Shown piece by piece: positions 33,851-47,294 of a stretch of 64,000 nt of DNA (position 1 is the stretch's first letter; each line of letters opens with the position of its first letter). Source of the stretch: Argentina anserina (taxonomy: Eukaryota; Streptophyta; Magnoliopsida; Rosales; Rosaceae); the NCBI RefSeq assembly GCF_933775445.1, contig NC_065876.1, positions 11,718,001-11,782,000 on the forward strand, given 5' to 3'. The notes beneath the pieces are model-generated. The model was not told the DNA's origin. It did not search any database and worked only from the letters and a program-made list of their open reading frames with translations. The translations under genes and the position numbers were made by a program.

Positions 33851-36800
33851 CGCTGAGACAAATTTATTGGTTGAACCGAAGCAATGCCCCACAGGTGAGG
33901 CTTCTGCGTTTGTATCTTCAAGTCTAAGTTTTCTCCTGACAATTCTTGAACAAACCAAATTAGTACAGGTATTTGTGGTCACCTGCATTCGTAAGCGGAG
34001 TTCGGAATCCCCAGATATTCATTTCTTATGGAATTAGGAAACTAAATCTAGAAAAGAACGCACATATATTACGCTCGTATTTTTTGTTTGTATATGCAAT
34101 TATGTTAGTTGTTTGAACATCAGAACTACTCGCGCATACTTGCCCTCACACAGGGGGCGACGAAGGAAGAAAATAATTTGATTCGACTGCGTAAAAGTGC
34201 TCGACTTGATCTATAAGTATTTTTATTTTCCTATCATGAATGCTTAGTTAATTAGAGGATAAGTTGTAAAAATTAATGGATAAGTTTCTTACTTGTAATC
34301 TCTATTTGATTCGCTTCGGGAAGCTATGATTCGATAAAGCCACATTCATTAATTACTACAGATGGTCGACTTTGTAAGAGTCTAGGTGTGGAACTCTAAT
34401 ACACAAAGCTCAAATCCTACCAACACAGATATCAATCATATCATTGCGTAAATTGAATCTCAAATCAATTTTTGGTGGCAAAAAGAGAGGAAGCGATCAA
34501 TATCTCTTGCGTAAACCGTTCTAGGAGCTCGATATTAGAAGCATTACAGATATCATTGTTAATTAATTTAATAAAAAATTTGCATTCCTCGTGTCATGAT
34601 ATGATAGATGTATCTAATACGTATCATTTTAGGGCAACGAATTCTATGGTGAGGAGGATTAAAATGGAATCAAATTGGGAGAATCATATATATTTGAAGT
34701 TTTGTTTTATTTTTGTTTCTGGCAAGAAATTACAAGAGAAGAGATAGTGAGGGAGGACGGTGAATCTTATAATTGAAAGACAAAAACTTTTTAAACATAA
34801 CGACACAAACACTAACTATTTAAAACAAATATTTTAAAAACTCACAAAGTCCTCCATCACACAACGATGAAACTAAATCAAGAGGTAGATCCTATACAAA
34901 ACTAAACATGTTGTTATAAGATCAAAATTTGCCGGACCATCTGTAACTTAGTTTCCATCTTGAAAAGTGTGTGTGAGGATTGAAAATGCATTTTGAGATA
35001 TAACACGCGCAATTACCTTAATCCATCCGCAATCGCCAAGGAACATGCAAAATGAGGAGATTTGAGGATATTGTGAATCAAGGGAGAGTCCACTCCAAAA
35101 TACACGTTGTTTTCAATTGTGAACAGAAACGAAAACTAAACAAAGTAAATTAAATGTGCACTTGAAATGTAAATACATATGTGGTGCTAATTTTATGCTA
35201 GTAACATACTTTTGGTCTTTTATTTGAGGGTGCATTGTCAATTTTGGCTAATAATTCAGTCACATATATCACAACATATAAAAAACGTTAAAAGGTGTTT
35301 TATGAATCAATCAATAAGGCGAACATGGGTTTGCTCAACTCACAAGCGTGATGGTGGATTTGTTGGTTAGGTATGATTTTACTAACATCTAGTTCCAAAA
35401 CAAATAATTTTAGACCAACCATGCTAGTGCTCACATGGAGTGAATAATGGTAATGGAGGATATGCACAAGTCGGAAGTCGAGTTGGTTATTAATCTAACA
35501 CAAAAGAGAAAGGAAACAGGCTTTTAAGCATGATTTGATTCTTCATGAAATTATTGATCATTGAGATGACAATCTCCGTTATAAATATATACCTTTCTCC
35601 TTGGGTGGAGTCCCCTTCCTATTTAAAGTGACGTCCTTTGTTTCGTTTTTCTTTTGGAAAGTGACAAGCTACATGATATGAGTTGCAAGCTAGTTGTGTC
35701 CCTAATCCCTATGGTCCCCGACTCCCCCATCCATGGCGGCTACGTACATCATGATCCTTCCAAAGACCACTAAATATATGGCTACTTTCTCCCTAGCGAT
35801 GGTTAGGGTTTAACATACCATATATCAAAGTGATCAAACTTCCCATAGTTAAGATGATCTAGCTATCTGATGGCGGCCTCTCTGCATATAGCTCCATTGA
35901 TGTAGTTTGATTTCAACAGAAAATTGTGAAAGTTGAAACGGTACGGTATGTTGATAGTGATCGAGTAAGCTAAATTTTTTAGATTCACGTACAACATACA
36001 ATAAGATAACTCAAAGACGATGATAGTATATCTGCAGCTAAGAACGTTTTTCGGGTGTTAAAATCGACCTAAATTTACTTGGTAGTGAAATGTTAAACTT
36101 TCTGGGCATTGCTAGTTAGGATTATATACAATTCTGGCATATCTTTCTCGATCATATATCCTGGCAAAACAACTTCAAAAAAAATATATCCTAGAAAAGC
36201 AAATCGACCTGATCGCAATTGAATCAATTCTAAATTAGAGAAGTGAGATGAGTTCATGAGTACGTGATTACTAATGATCATATACCTCTATTTCGTATAG
36301 TTTACCAAGCCAACATTTCCAGTCAACAGACTATTGATTAGACTGGTTCAAAACATCTGGAAAGAACCCATAGATATTTTTGTTGCCTGTCAATTCACTC
36401 AATTGTAGTTGTAGTACAGTTCTCTCGGCTACTTGCAGTTATAGTACATGACTACATGGTTTTAAATATCCAGGAATCGTCATGCAAATCGTACTATAAA
36501 ATATTAATTGTAAAAATAATTCATAGTTAGGGACGTCGTGTTCTTCTCAAGTTCTACAAAGATCGAACGAACAAAACTTTGGCGAGGAACCAATCAATTA
36601 ATCGGTGTTTCTAAACCGTGAATACCTACCAGTGCTCGGTGTATTTTGTGGGAGAATTGAGCGTCACGATAGTTATATATATCCGGAATAATTTTTTTAT
36701 AGATTATCTATGTAAAATTTCAATAAATTTAGTTATATTATTAAAATTCTTAAAATAACTTTTTTCGATTTTAAAATATGAACAGCTCATATTTGACATA

Positions 36801-36851
36801 ATTCAATTCATCAATTTTATTTTTTCGATTTTAGAAGCTTTAACGATAACT
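33851..36851. other. Intergenic, AT-rich, nothing recognised
   Basis: Open frames are short (under 95 codons) and lack domains. No RNA gene is recognised. Confidence 0.5.
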
Positions 36852-36859
36852 ATTAGTGT

Positions 36860-37306
36860 CAGTGGCGGAGCCAGAAATTTAAGTCAACTAGTGCACTAAA
36901 AAAAAATATATATATATATATTCTATAGATACTCACACACAATATTAGCTCTTCCTCAATGAGATTATTTGTAATTATGGCATTTACAATTTGAACAATC
37001 AAAAACTAAAATACTTTCTTAACTACTAATAATTCACTATGAAGATCTAAGCTCCATAGTAAAATAAAAAAAATTGGTATTTTGTAAAAAAAAACACTTG
37101 AAAACATAAGAAAATAAAACAAAAACTAGTAAATAATTAGAAAAACACGTTTCATGCTTGGATGATTGAACTTAAGACCTGAATGATTGAATAAACAGAG
37201 CATACAACTACACCAACCAACTGAAATAGTCATATGAGAACTATAAAACAAGATAAAGCTTATTGGTGCACTAGTACCAGTAGGCACCAATGTGGCTCCA
37301 TCTTTG
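36860..37306. mobile_element. hAT-like MITE (447 bp)
   Basis: A perfect 8-bp duplication ATTAGTGT (36852-36859 and 37307-37314) flanks the element. Its ends are imperfect inverted repeats: CAGTGGCGGAGCCA on the left, and CAAAGATGGAGCCA read inward from the right (10 of 14 match). An 8-bp duplication and this end type fit hAT. No transposase is present. Confidence 0.82.
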
Positions 37307-37353
37307 ATTAGTGTGAACCTCCGTAGTTAAGAAGTATATTAATATATATTATT

Positions 37354-37693
37354 GATAAATTTTAAATACACACCTCAAATCTTTAAATACATACTCATAC
37401 TCAATACACAACCAATTTAAATTTGTATTCCAATATTTTTACTAAATACACCACATAAAGAACCTAAAATGCCCTTAAATAAAAAATCATCAAATACCCT
37501 CATTATATTGCTATATAGGGCTCTATTTAGTGTGATTAATATACTGATTGATTTACGTTGACATCTTCTAAATGTTCATGTCGGTTCAATCTAAAAAATC
37601 ATAGATCATTCATATCGATTACTATTAGTTCGTATGAATAATTATAGGTTGTTCTTTTCATATTCTTCAAACATGAAAATGATAAACAAAATG

Positions 37694-37732
<39 letters not shown>

Positions 37733-38082
37733 ATGAAGAAGATTAACTTTTTTTTTTGGATTGTAAGAAGATGAAATCTAATTAAATGAAAAATTAGAAT
37801 TTTCGTAAACGAATTATCTTGTTTGAATTTCTAAAATATAATTTTCTATTTTTTGGTGAAAATTAAGGAAAGAATTGATTGTTTGGATTGATTCCAATAA
37901 AAATAGATGCTATATTAAATTTTCTTATTTTCTTTGTTTCCAAAAGTAAATATTCCGTCTTTAATGATTTAATTTATTTTTAATTTTCGTAAGTATTATG
38001 TATGTCTATTTTAATCATTTGACATTCGTGTAAAATATCATTTGAAATATAAATTAAAAAGGGTGTGTATTTAAAATTTATC
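37354..38082. mobile_element. AT-rich element with 21-bp terminal inverted repeats
   Basis: GATAAATTTTAAATACACAC(C) at 37354-37374 is perfectly inverted at 38062-38082. The interior is AT-rich with a (TA)n(CA)n run at 37695-37732. No clear target duplication, so the superfamily is unknown and the ends may extend further. Confidence 0.55.
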
Positions 38083-40059
38083 TATACCATTACACCCAAA
38101 AATAAAAAATAAATAAATTTGTAAACTTGTTACTGAATGGAAAATACAGACCAATGAGAGAACTTTAATTCCCATCGATCTTGCCTTTAGGGTTTGCTGT
38201 GAACAGTACAAAGTAATGAATTATTTATTACAGAGCATCACGGCCGTATACGGAAAACACGTGAGGCAGTAGTGAAGTCCCACGTGTGCCTCCATCTACC
38301 CGGACATGTCTCAGAAACATGAAACCCTTTCCCACTTGTCGTCTTGTTGGATCACTTTTTCTATTTTCCAATTTCCAAACCCCTAAATTCTCCGCTCCTA
38401 TTATTCTATTTCAAAACCCCCTTTTGTATTTTCTATGTTGCTTGATTCCCTCCATTAGCATACCATATATTAATTATTACGAAACATGTGATGTGAATTA
38501 AATGAATTTGATAGAAGGTGTTAAAAAGAAGGAACATTATTTTACGAAAGATTTGGCGTGATGATACATATATGCATGCACCTTTCGTCTGCTTTAGCTA
38601 GCCACTTTCAATGTTTGTGTACTAGAAGTATGTTTAATTATACTAATGACGGGATTATAGTAGTATACTTAGCCATCCAAGCACTATGATTAAGATTCTT
38701 TGTTCCCTTGCAAATTATGTGAGGCACGTACACAGTGAAGTTTAATTTTCTAGCCAAAACGTACACAGCATAGTGATTACAGGTATTAAACCCTAGCTAG
38801 TTTTTGAAATGCTAGCTCGCTGATTAAGTAATGAAAAGTGATCGATTACATATTGAATTCGTGTTGGTGTCTCTTTACGGGCATTAGAAGTGTGATAAGA
38901 ATTCTAGTTGGTTCATGTGTTCGATTCTTTGTTAGATTCTGTATATGAATGTCGATGCTCTATACTTAATAATGTTGCCAAACTGGCCGATTATGAGGAT
39001 TGGTTTGTACGTGACTGTTGTGAACTTGTGATTTTATAAAGGCAAAGGCTTTGGTGCCTTAACATGTGGCAACATATTAGTAGTCCACCTAGCATTAATG
39101 AGACAAGGCCCTAACTTTTTTTTTAACGGAAAACACTAACGTTTTTTTACAAATGGAACATTGCCAAATTAGTCCTCTCTCTCTTTGTTTTGTATGAATC
39201 TAGGTTTGTATGTCACGCACACAAATTAGAATGAACTAGACTTTTTGTATGTCACGTATACTTATTTTGTATGTTAAGCATGCTGCTTGCATAAAACACG
39301 TTCTCACTCGATTATGAAAGGGGCGTGCTGGAGGGTTGTTCATCATAGTGTGATACTTCACTTATATGCTAAGTTTATTTAATTTATATGCAGTATGCTA
39401 CCGCACATAACTAGAACATTATCTCAAAAAGTCTACTCAATTTGAGGAAAAAACCACCACGTATCCACACTATAGATTTGAATATGGTATACTTTAAATC
39501 ATTACGACACGAGTAAGAATAATTTTCCAAAATACGGATTTTATATGCTAAGTCTATTTAATGGCCCTATTTAATTTGGACTTTGAAATTTGGAATTTGA
39601 AATTTGGAATTTAAATTTGGAATTTGGAATTTAGACTGGAGTTAAGAGGCCAAACATTAATGTGTAGGGTCCAACATTAATGACAACACAAATGTCCTAT
39701 TTAATGGGTTTCCAATTGTTAAAACGCATGAAACCTACTTGATTAGAAGTAAACCTTACTGGGTATTTATGCCATGAATTTCACTATTGTAGACTTCAAA
39801 TCCTATACTAATTAGCGTAGCACTGTAGTGTATACGTTAAATGAGTATATGAAATATCGTAACAGTCGAATTATGATCAAATAGTAGACTAAAAAAATAT
39901 AAAGTAATGAAAGATCGAGCGCTAGTCATATTTGTGTGAAAAATTTGTGATGATCGAGCTCTAGTCATATTATTGTGTTAAAGATTTATGATAATAACCT
40001 CTATTGAGCATATGATGTAGGGTTTATGGTGATCATACACTAATTAATTGCCATAACAT
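38083..40059. other. Intergenic with local repeats
   Basis: No gene recognised. At 39580-39640 a GGAATTTGGAATTT-type low-complexity run occurs. At about 39914-39994 the words GATCGAGC(G/T)CTAGTCATAT are duplicated with a period near 38 bases. Parts of 39340-39830 resemble 47420-47870. Confidence 0.5.
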
Positions 40060-40068
40060 CTATTGAAC

Positions 40069-40802
40069 GAAAAAGGATTCTATGCACCTTCGATTTTTGT
40101 AGGTGTTTGGACACCGACCTATGTACAACTGACACGTGGTCAGGCACCCTCTTATAGCACCATTTACCCTCTTTTACCCTCTTTTACTCTCTTCTGTATC
40201 TTCTCACTCTCATCCTCCGTCATTTCACCACAAACATCACCGATTGGAATTTGTAAGCAAACAAAGATGAGAGACATATACAAGAAGGGTGAGTGGTCGG
40301 AAACTTCAGCGGGAATCGGATATGGTGGGGTGGCGTTGGCCGTGTCGTGGACTTTCGGTGGTATCGGGTGGTCTGGGTAACCTTCTATACATGAGTATAT
40401 GACCCTTTTTAGTTTTTATTTGAGAGTATTCACTCCATATTAATTTTCGTTCTCTGTGTGAGGGTTTCATGGAGGTTAATATGATCATATCAATTATTGC
40501 GTGCAGCTTTGTCTTTCTTGGTCAAGGATGCTCGACTGCAATTTGATTTTGTTTTGGTATATGACTGAGAGAAATGAGATGTAATTGCTTATATTAAGAA
40601 TTAAAGCAAATAAACAGTGACTTTTAGAGGGTCTCATAATCGAACCCTAGAACTGGGAACCTGATGGTGAGAGTCTGAGAGAGGTGAAAAAAGAAGAAGA
40701 GAGTATAAGTGGAATTTTAGAATAAAAGTCTGAAATCACGTGTCAAACAGTAAATTAAATACGCCGGTGTCCGCACTCTATTGGTGCATTGAATAAGCTC
40801 CC
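40069..40802. mobile_element. MULE-type MITE (734 bp)
   Basis: A perfect 9-bp duplication CTATTGAAC lies at 40060-40068 and 40803-40811. The termini are imperfect inverted repeats: ATTCTATGCACC on the left against ATTCAATGCACC from the right, both followed inward by GGACACCG and GACACGTG. The 9-bp duplication points to Mutator-like mobilisation. The open frame at 40063-40380 crosses the left end and is not treated as a gene. Confidence 0.82.
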
Positions 40803-41033
40803 CTATTGAACACTCATAACATATTTATTACATAACAATATAGATGATCGAGCACTAGATATCTTTAATGAGAATAAGGTTTAGGGTTAATAGCGATCCA
40901 TCACTTTCGACCTTTAACATATATAGCATTTAATGATTATTGAGCACTTGTAACACTTCTTGTGTATGTGATATATGATAAACGATCACTAGTCACATCT
41001 AATTAATGAGTAAGCGATTTATGGTTTGGAGTT

Positions 41034-41171
41034 GAGAATTTAGGGGTTAGAGTTTACATATCTTAGTTTGGACTTTAGAGTTTTTGTTGAGTTTAGAGTT
41101 TAGAGTTTACAGATCTTAATTTAGAGTTTAGGGTTTTTTTTTAAGTTTAGAGTTTTAGGGAGTGTAGTTTA
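41034..41171. repeat. Degenerate telomere-like TTTAGAG/TTTAGGG tract, left half
   Basis: Repeated GTTTAGAGTTTA, TTTAGGGTTT and related words. The tract continues on the other side of the PIF element at 47295-47400, so the transposon inserted into it. Confidence 0.7.
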
Positions 41172-41689
41172 TGCTGTGTTTGGATAGAGGAATCATGTTT
41201 TCATGAAAATTTTATTTTGATGGAAATTCTATTTCCAGTATTATGAGATTCTTGGAATTGATAATTCTCTTGTTTGAATACTATATATTAGAATTTAAAA
41301 ATAATTAGAATTATATTTTTCTCTTATTCTTCTGTTTGGATTGAGAATGTAAAAACACAGAATTTTGCTTTGATCTTGTAAACCTCATATGTTTACTTCA
41401 CTGACGCATTGAACACTATACTATTGAACACAATAATTAACTTAACTGATAGTAGTAAAAATCCTATTGAACAATAAACTAAGCAATCAAGAAAATGAAC
41501 ACCATTATAATTACCAAATAAAGGATTCCCATCAGAAAGAAACTATTGTCATGATCCAAACTATTGTAGATAATAATCCAAAATATAGTCATGAAAATAC
41601 TAAACTTGAAAGAAGCATTTTAATGAAACAAACATATATTCTTAAGAAGAAAAAGCATGAACTAGATTAAGACTTATGCCGATCCATCT

Positions 41690-42740
41690 GAAATAAACAT
41701 CAGAACCATACTTTTCTTCATATGCATCAACACTTCCTTCAACATAAGAAACTGCTTATCATTCTCTATAAACCAAGCACATGCTTTGATTTGTTCATCT
41801 GTAGTAAGATCTGATATAGCCATTACTTCAGTCCATACTTCTTATGGGGAGATAGTCTTTGTAGTAGCACGAATAAGTTCTTCAAAGGATGAAACCATCC
41901 TATCAACTAAGGAACCAATTACATCTTTAGTAGATTTTCCTTTCTTTAGAGGAGGTAAGTTAGAAGAGGTTCCTCTTCTGAGAACTTGCCTGGGTGGGTG
42001 AAACATCTTCAATGATATGAACATCTTTTAAAGCTTACTTGATTACTTTCTACATCAATATGATGAACATCATATGAAGGAGGAGTCATAAACTCAGTGG
42101 CTTCTACACATGTTTCAGCACCTTGTCCAGTAGCTCTATCTTTCCACATAAATCAACAATGTCTTCCCAATTTGGGATTCTTTTATATCGAAAACTCACA
42201 GCATCTTTATGAGACTATATAGAAATAATTCAATTCAATAGTCAAAATGTCAGTAACAAATAAAAGCATACAATATCACAGATCAAATTTAGCTATATGA
42301 AGACCATTAATTAGTAAGCTACTATGTAAAGGTAATGAATTACTAAATAGAACGTGAGCAATAATAACCAATGGATGAGGGATTCCAATAACATAATGAA
42401 CATGAAAAACACATAACATTTACCTTCACATACTCTTCCCACACACTATTTTCATCTACACTTATCATGTGTGCTGATGAATCCACTTTGCCTCAATATA
42501 TCACTCACTATTCCATAATACTTTTCCCATGACTTCAGACACGATGTTTGATGTTATCAACAGTAACTCCTACATCAAATTTGGCTGACAAAATTGATGC
42601 AGAATTATTGAAAAGCAACACCCTTCCATTGAAGATCTCCTTTACGGCCTGTGCTATGTTCTTCATGAAGTATATCAACCAATATGGGATCAGTCTCCTG
42701 CTCAATTCGAATGAAATTGTGCAACAAGCATTTATGATCC
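41690..42740 (-). pseudogene. PIF/Harbinger Myb/SANT-like accessory protein remnant
   Basis: Fragments in different frames read as the plant PIF ORF1 family: DPILVDILHEEHSTGRKGD, then VKSWEKYYGIVSDILRQSGF, then SVDENSVWEEYVK, then AVSFRYKRIPNWEDIVDLCG, and a C-terminal TDEQIKACAWFIENDKQFL. The partner normally helps the transposase bind DNA and enter the nucleus. Frame changes near 42600 and 42470 and gaps make it non-coding today. Confidence 0.8.
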
Positions 42741-42799
42741 TAATATGTGTTTTAATGCCAAAAAATGATAGAGTACGCAATATACTCTTAACACTTTTT

Positions 42800-43932
42800 C
42801 AACAAACCAAAAGACCTTTCAATTACATTCCTTGCACTTGAATGACAAAGATTATGTAACTCTTTGGCATTTTCAGGAAGTTTTCCAACCCATTCATTCA
42901 AGAGATATCTAGTCTCTCGATATGGTGTTAAAAAACTAGGTCCATTAGTATATCCAGTATCCACGAGAAAATATTTATCTACAATAAGACACGTGAAATA
43001 TAAATTAAAATTTTACTTTACCTAAGTTTTCGATTAATTTAAACTAGTAATGTTACCATTCAGAACATAAAGTCGATTAGTTCTACGTAGTGCATCTTTT
43101 AGTACTCGAGCATTTGATGCAGACCCCTCCCATCCAGGTAAAACGTATATAAGTTTTAAATCCGGGGCACAGACTCCTAACACATTGGTAGAAATATCTC
43201 CTTTTCTATTTTGATATCTTGGTCTATCCTCAGCCCTCACAATCACAGGAACGCGTGTTCCATCAAATGCTCTTAGACCATTCTAAACACAATGTAGAAC
43301 AACAACAAGAAACAAACAAACATGTGGGATCAAAAATACTGATCAATGTGTTAGAACAAAGACACGTTTTCCTTTTTAAGTTACAAATACCATTACCTCA
43401 AACCAATTCCACCTTTCTCTATCTACCCGACTAATGGTACATGAATGAAGTTTGAAGTATTATGTGCTTAACCTCATCATTGCATATAAGACACTATTAA
43501 ACTGCAGGCTAATGGTCTCCTTAGATCGATAATAATCGAAACCCATTTTTCTAAACTTCACGTTGTGAGCAAGCACATTGAGAAATATTGCTACGGATTC
43601 TTCAATGGAACAAATTTGGTTCGAACTAACCCACCCTTCCTTTGAAGAGTATCACACAAACTCCTAAATGCACTCTTGCTAACTTGTAATTGTTCAATGC
43701 AATCTATATCTTTTCCATCATATAATTGATTTAAGTAAGATCTTCTTTCTTGATCCCAGTCACGCGAAGGCTCTTTAACAAAATAAGTTATATAATACCA
43801 GCCTACTATTACAGCAATAATAGAAATGGTGGCACCTAGAATAATTTTCATTCTCTTCTTATTTTCCTTTTCCTCTATGGCACGCTTTCGTTTTAATCTC
43901 AGTATCATGTCACTGCCACTTATAATAGTCAT
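42800..43932 (-). pseudogene. PIF/Harbinger (HARBI1-like, DDE_4) transposase remnant
   Basis: The N-terminal frame (43591-43932) includes SRDWDQERRSYLNQLYDG and VSKSAFRSLCDTLQRKGGL. It is followed out of frame by KFRKMGFDYYRSKETISLQF and SCTISR-type sequence, then VIVRAEDRPRYQNRKGDIST and LIYVLPGWEGSASNARVLKD, and finally VDTGYTNGPSFLTPYRETRY and ARNVIERSFGLLKK. The block order is that of plant PIF transposases. At least one frameshift near 43610 and an in-frame stop near 43470 inactivate it. In the SANARVL-type block an Asn stands where many family members have Asp, another sign of decay. Confidence 0.9.
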
Positions 43933-43993
43933 ACCTGATTAATCAAATATATGACAACAACAAACTAATTGGAGACATAGTAAACAAATATGA

Positions 43994-46508
43994 TGTAACA
44001 CCCCTAAATTCAGAATAGTAAAAATTCGAATTTATGGATGCTAACACTCTGATATAAACTTCAATAAATGAAATTACGTTACAGCAGCTAAATATCTTAT
44101 CCAAGTTCAACAAAACACTTAGACTTCAAACTGTAACAGAACGTAAATACACGTCTAAGTTGTACAGTAGTCAACTCTAACAAGTCCTCACCAAAATAGG
44201 AAAATGAATAGAAGTAAAAATAGCACCCTGCTGTTACACTGCTCACTCATTCCTCCTCAACTACTGCGAAGTACCTGCAGTACTACCCCCTGCACCAATA
44301 ATGATACACCAGGATTGTAAACACAAACCTGGTCAGCTACAAAGCTGGTATGAGTAAACTAAAAGAAATACTCAAGGATAATATAACATATTTCTAAACT
44401 CCGAAATATATATAAAACAACATTATCATCACAACACTAACAACGTCAACTCGCAACCAATGCCACAAAAAATGCCACATATTGCCACACAAGCATAATC
44501 ACAACTCACAATCACATCGCAACACATGCAAAACATTCTGGGTTAATGCGACCTGAGGGTCGCACCCAGAAGATTGGTAGTAATATTAGAGATCTAGATG
44601 ATCATCCCCACAACCGGCCAAGGAGTGGTTCTGACATATGCCTACGCCACTAAGGCCGCCACACATGCAGAACATTGAAATTCATTTTGCCACTTGGGCC
44701 GCCACTAAGGCTAAATCATATGTATTCATTTTCTTTCGCCAAACTGGTCGCTACTAAGGCAGAACAACTCACACCAAGTCTTTTGCCTAAAAAGGCCGCC
44801 ACAAAGTCAACACCACAACCCACAAAGCTACACACGCAATAATCATACCGGAAGGTACATTTTCTTCCATTCCGGTAACAACAAAATAATCACAACACAA
44901 TAACGCCGGAAGATACATTTTCTTCACTTCCGGTCATACAACATATAAGCAATTCGACTGTACAAATATTTCATCCAAAAACCTCCAATCTACCGAGAGG
45001 TATATTTTATTCCCCCTCGGTCTCATCCTCAACAATTTAATATAAACCAACTAAAAATACACAATATATTTCACCAATATAGTAGCTTTATATACTTAGT
45101 GACAAATATATGCATATCATAATACCATTTAGATATACGTATATAAATCACCAAATATATACACATTTATATTCACTCACACAACAAGTAAAAAAAAAAT
45201 ATAAAATGTAAATTCACATGTCTAGTTACCGCCAAGGTAACTAGACCAAACGTGAGCTTTACTCACCTTAATGCTTGCTTCCACTTCTAACTCAACAAGT
45301 CGAACACTTGTTTCCAACACAAGCACCTAAGTTAAACAAAGCTCCACTTAGTAAAAAGGAACCAAAACAAACCAAATAATAAACACTTCATAAATTTCAG
45401 CATTCTTGCTGAAATTACTAAGGTCACCCATGCCACACACTAGTGACATCCACTCCAACCTCTTCACCCTCTTCTTCTCTTACTTCCCAAAACCAACCTT
45501 TCAAAAATATCACAACTTAACTAAACAACTTTCCCAAATAAAACCATGGCACTCCCAAACAGCCCCTACTCCCTCAAGCCTCCCTTGCTTTCCAAAAGAA
45601 CCTATTCACTACCCAAAACACCAAAACAGTGGCCTAACTACTTCCATTGTATCAAAATCTCTCACATGAATTCCATTAAACACCTTTGTGCATTCCCTTA
45701 AACCCTTCCACTTCTTACATCCAAGACCCCAAAACTTACAATACCACTTGACCTTCAAATAACTCACCATTACCACTAAGAACACCACCAAACAAAAATA
45801 TAACATAACCAACAAGGAAAAACGAAATTACCAAGCTGAGCTCCTTAAGTCACTGCTCAAAATCAGCAGCAACCAACCAAGCCACTGGTGCACACAACCA
45901 GCAGTTTTACTAGCACCTCAAGGTCTCATTCTGCCGGCTGCAGCTGCAACAGCACTCCCCAGGCAGCAGCAGCAGGGGCAACAACAACAACAAATAACAA
46001 GAAACAACAAGCAGTACGGTGGTTGGGTGAGAAGATCAAAGGAGAAGAAGAATTTATGGAGAGAAAGAAGAGAATGGCAGTGGGAAGAAGAAAAATAAAC
46101 TGAAGAAGAAGAGATACGTTTGGTGGAGAAGAAGAGAAAGAAATATCTAAATATGTGGATTTCCCATTCTATCCCTTCTCTTTCTAGTTCTCTAAAATTG
46201 GAAACCCATCTTCCAATAATTATAACTTTTTTTCCCGACTTCCGAAAATTACGTACCAAATATCTACGAACTCGTTTTGACGACCTCTACAACTTTCATG
46301 ATGAAAGTTTTCCGAAACGAGTGACGGATCAAAAGTCAACTCTTCAGTCAACCGAATTAAATCGAAAAACGACTTAATGGTTCTCGAACCGATTCCTACT
46401 TCGAATGAAGGCTATTTACAAGACGTAGAGTATGGATATAACCAAAATATCATTTCATTAATCTCCATGAAATTATAAGAAATGAATAACGAAATTCGGG
46501 TTATTACA
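43994..46508. mobile_element. Solo-LTR-like insertion A (2,515 bp) inside the PIF element
   Basis: It begins TGTAACACCCCTAAATT and ends TTCGGGTTATTACA, flanked by a perfect 5-bp duplication TATGA (43989-43993 and 46509-46513). It has TG...CA ends, no coding content, and a purine-rich (GAAGAA) stretch near 46030-46140. A 20-base block CCTACGCCACTAAGGCCGCC at 44641-44660 is identical in insertion B (59911-59930). The best reading is a solo LTR of a long-LTR gypsy family, left after LTR-LTR recombination. Confidence 0.8.
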
Positions 46509-47294
46509 TATGATGAAAATCAAGTTACTGACATTTGCAATATATAGTTTTTAAAACCAAGTCATTGTAAGATAGATATTTCATGAGTATGGACAAAGTG
46601 GGAAACTTATTTGTTAAAATCAAGTCTAGATTCATCAAATGCCAATCCAACATAGGAATTTCCACCTTAAATTCATGCAGTTGAGAGTTAATAATAGAAA
46701 TGGTACCAATTTTTCCGAATGAGTATGAGATTTTCAGACAAGGGAGCCTAGTTATATAGAGAACTAGGATACATACATATCTGATACCGAGAATAGAAAA
46801 AGAAAAGGAGTATGATAAGCAAAACCAATATATATTAAACAACCACGAATCAACAAATTGAAATATAGAGCTCACTTCAATATGAAATTGAAAGAGTTGC
46901 GTGTAATATAACCTCAATTTGTTGAAGACAACTACTTGTACAAGAAATCTGTATCCCAATTTGGCATGAAGAAGTTTCTGCAACTATGTCTTCTTTATAG
47001 GCATCATAAGTGAAGTGAAAATTTTGGCGGAAGATTTATGTGAATTGACGCCATAGAAAAAAAGTTTCGCGCGATGGAAAAAAGATTTCCTGGCATTGAG
47101 AGAATGGGAGAATGACATCTCTTTTTTTGTGGAAAATAAGTAGGAAAACACGTCTTAAATTCCCATGATCTTTTCCTGTAGAATTTTCACTTTCCTAGGA
47201 ATTTCATCCCAAATAAGATACTTTGAGATAAAGAATATCAGATTACTGGAATTTAATTAAATTCCACCTTCTTTTCCTCTATCTAAACGTAGCA

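Larger units (their letters stand above)
41172..47294 (-). mobile_element. Decayed PIF/Harbinger DNA transposon, split by a solo LTR
   Basis: The target duplication TTA (41169-41171 and 47295-47297) is the PIF/Harbinger signature. Terminal repeats match: TGCTGTGTTTGGATAGAGGA from 41172 and TGCTACGTTTAGATAGAGGA read inward from 47294 (17 of 20). Both expected PIF proteins are present as broken minus-strand remnants: a DDE transposase (about 42800-43932) and a Myb/SANT-like accessory protein (about 41690-42740). A 2.5-kb LTR-like insert at 43994-46508 accounts for much of its 6.1 kb. Confidence 0.88.

Noticed and set aside
40063..40380. 105-codon frame as a host gene
   Set aside because: It starts inside the 9-bp target duplication and runs into the MULE MITE, so it is element sequence; no domain.
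38921..40650. tRNA B-box-like words (GGTTCGATTC near 38921, AATCGAACCC near 40640)
   Set aside because: No matching A box or cloverleaf could be built around them.
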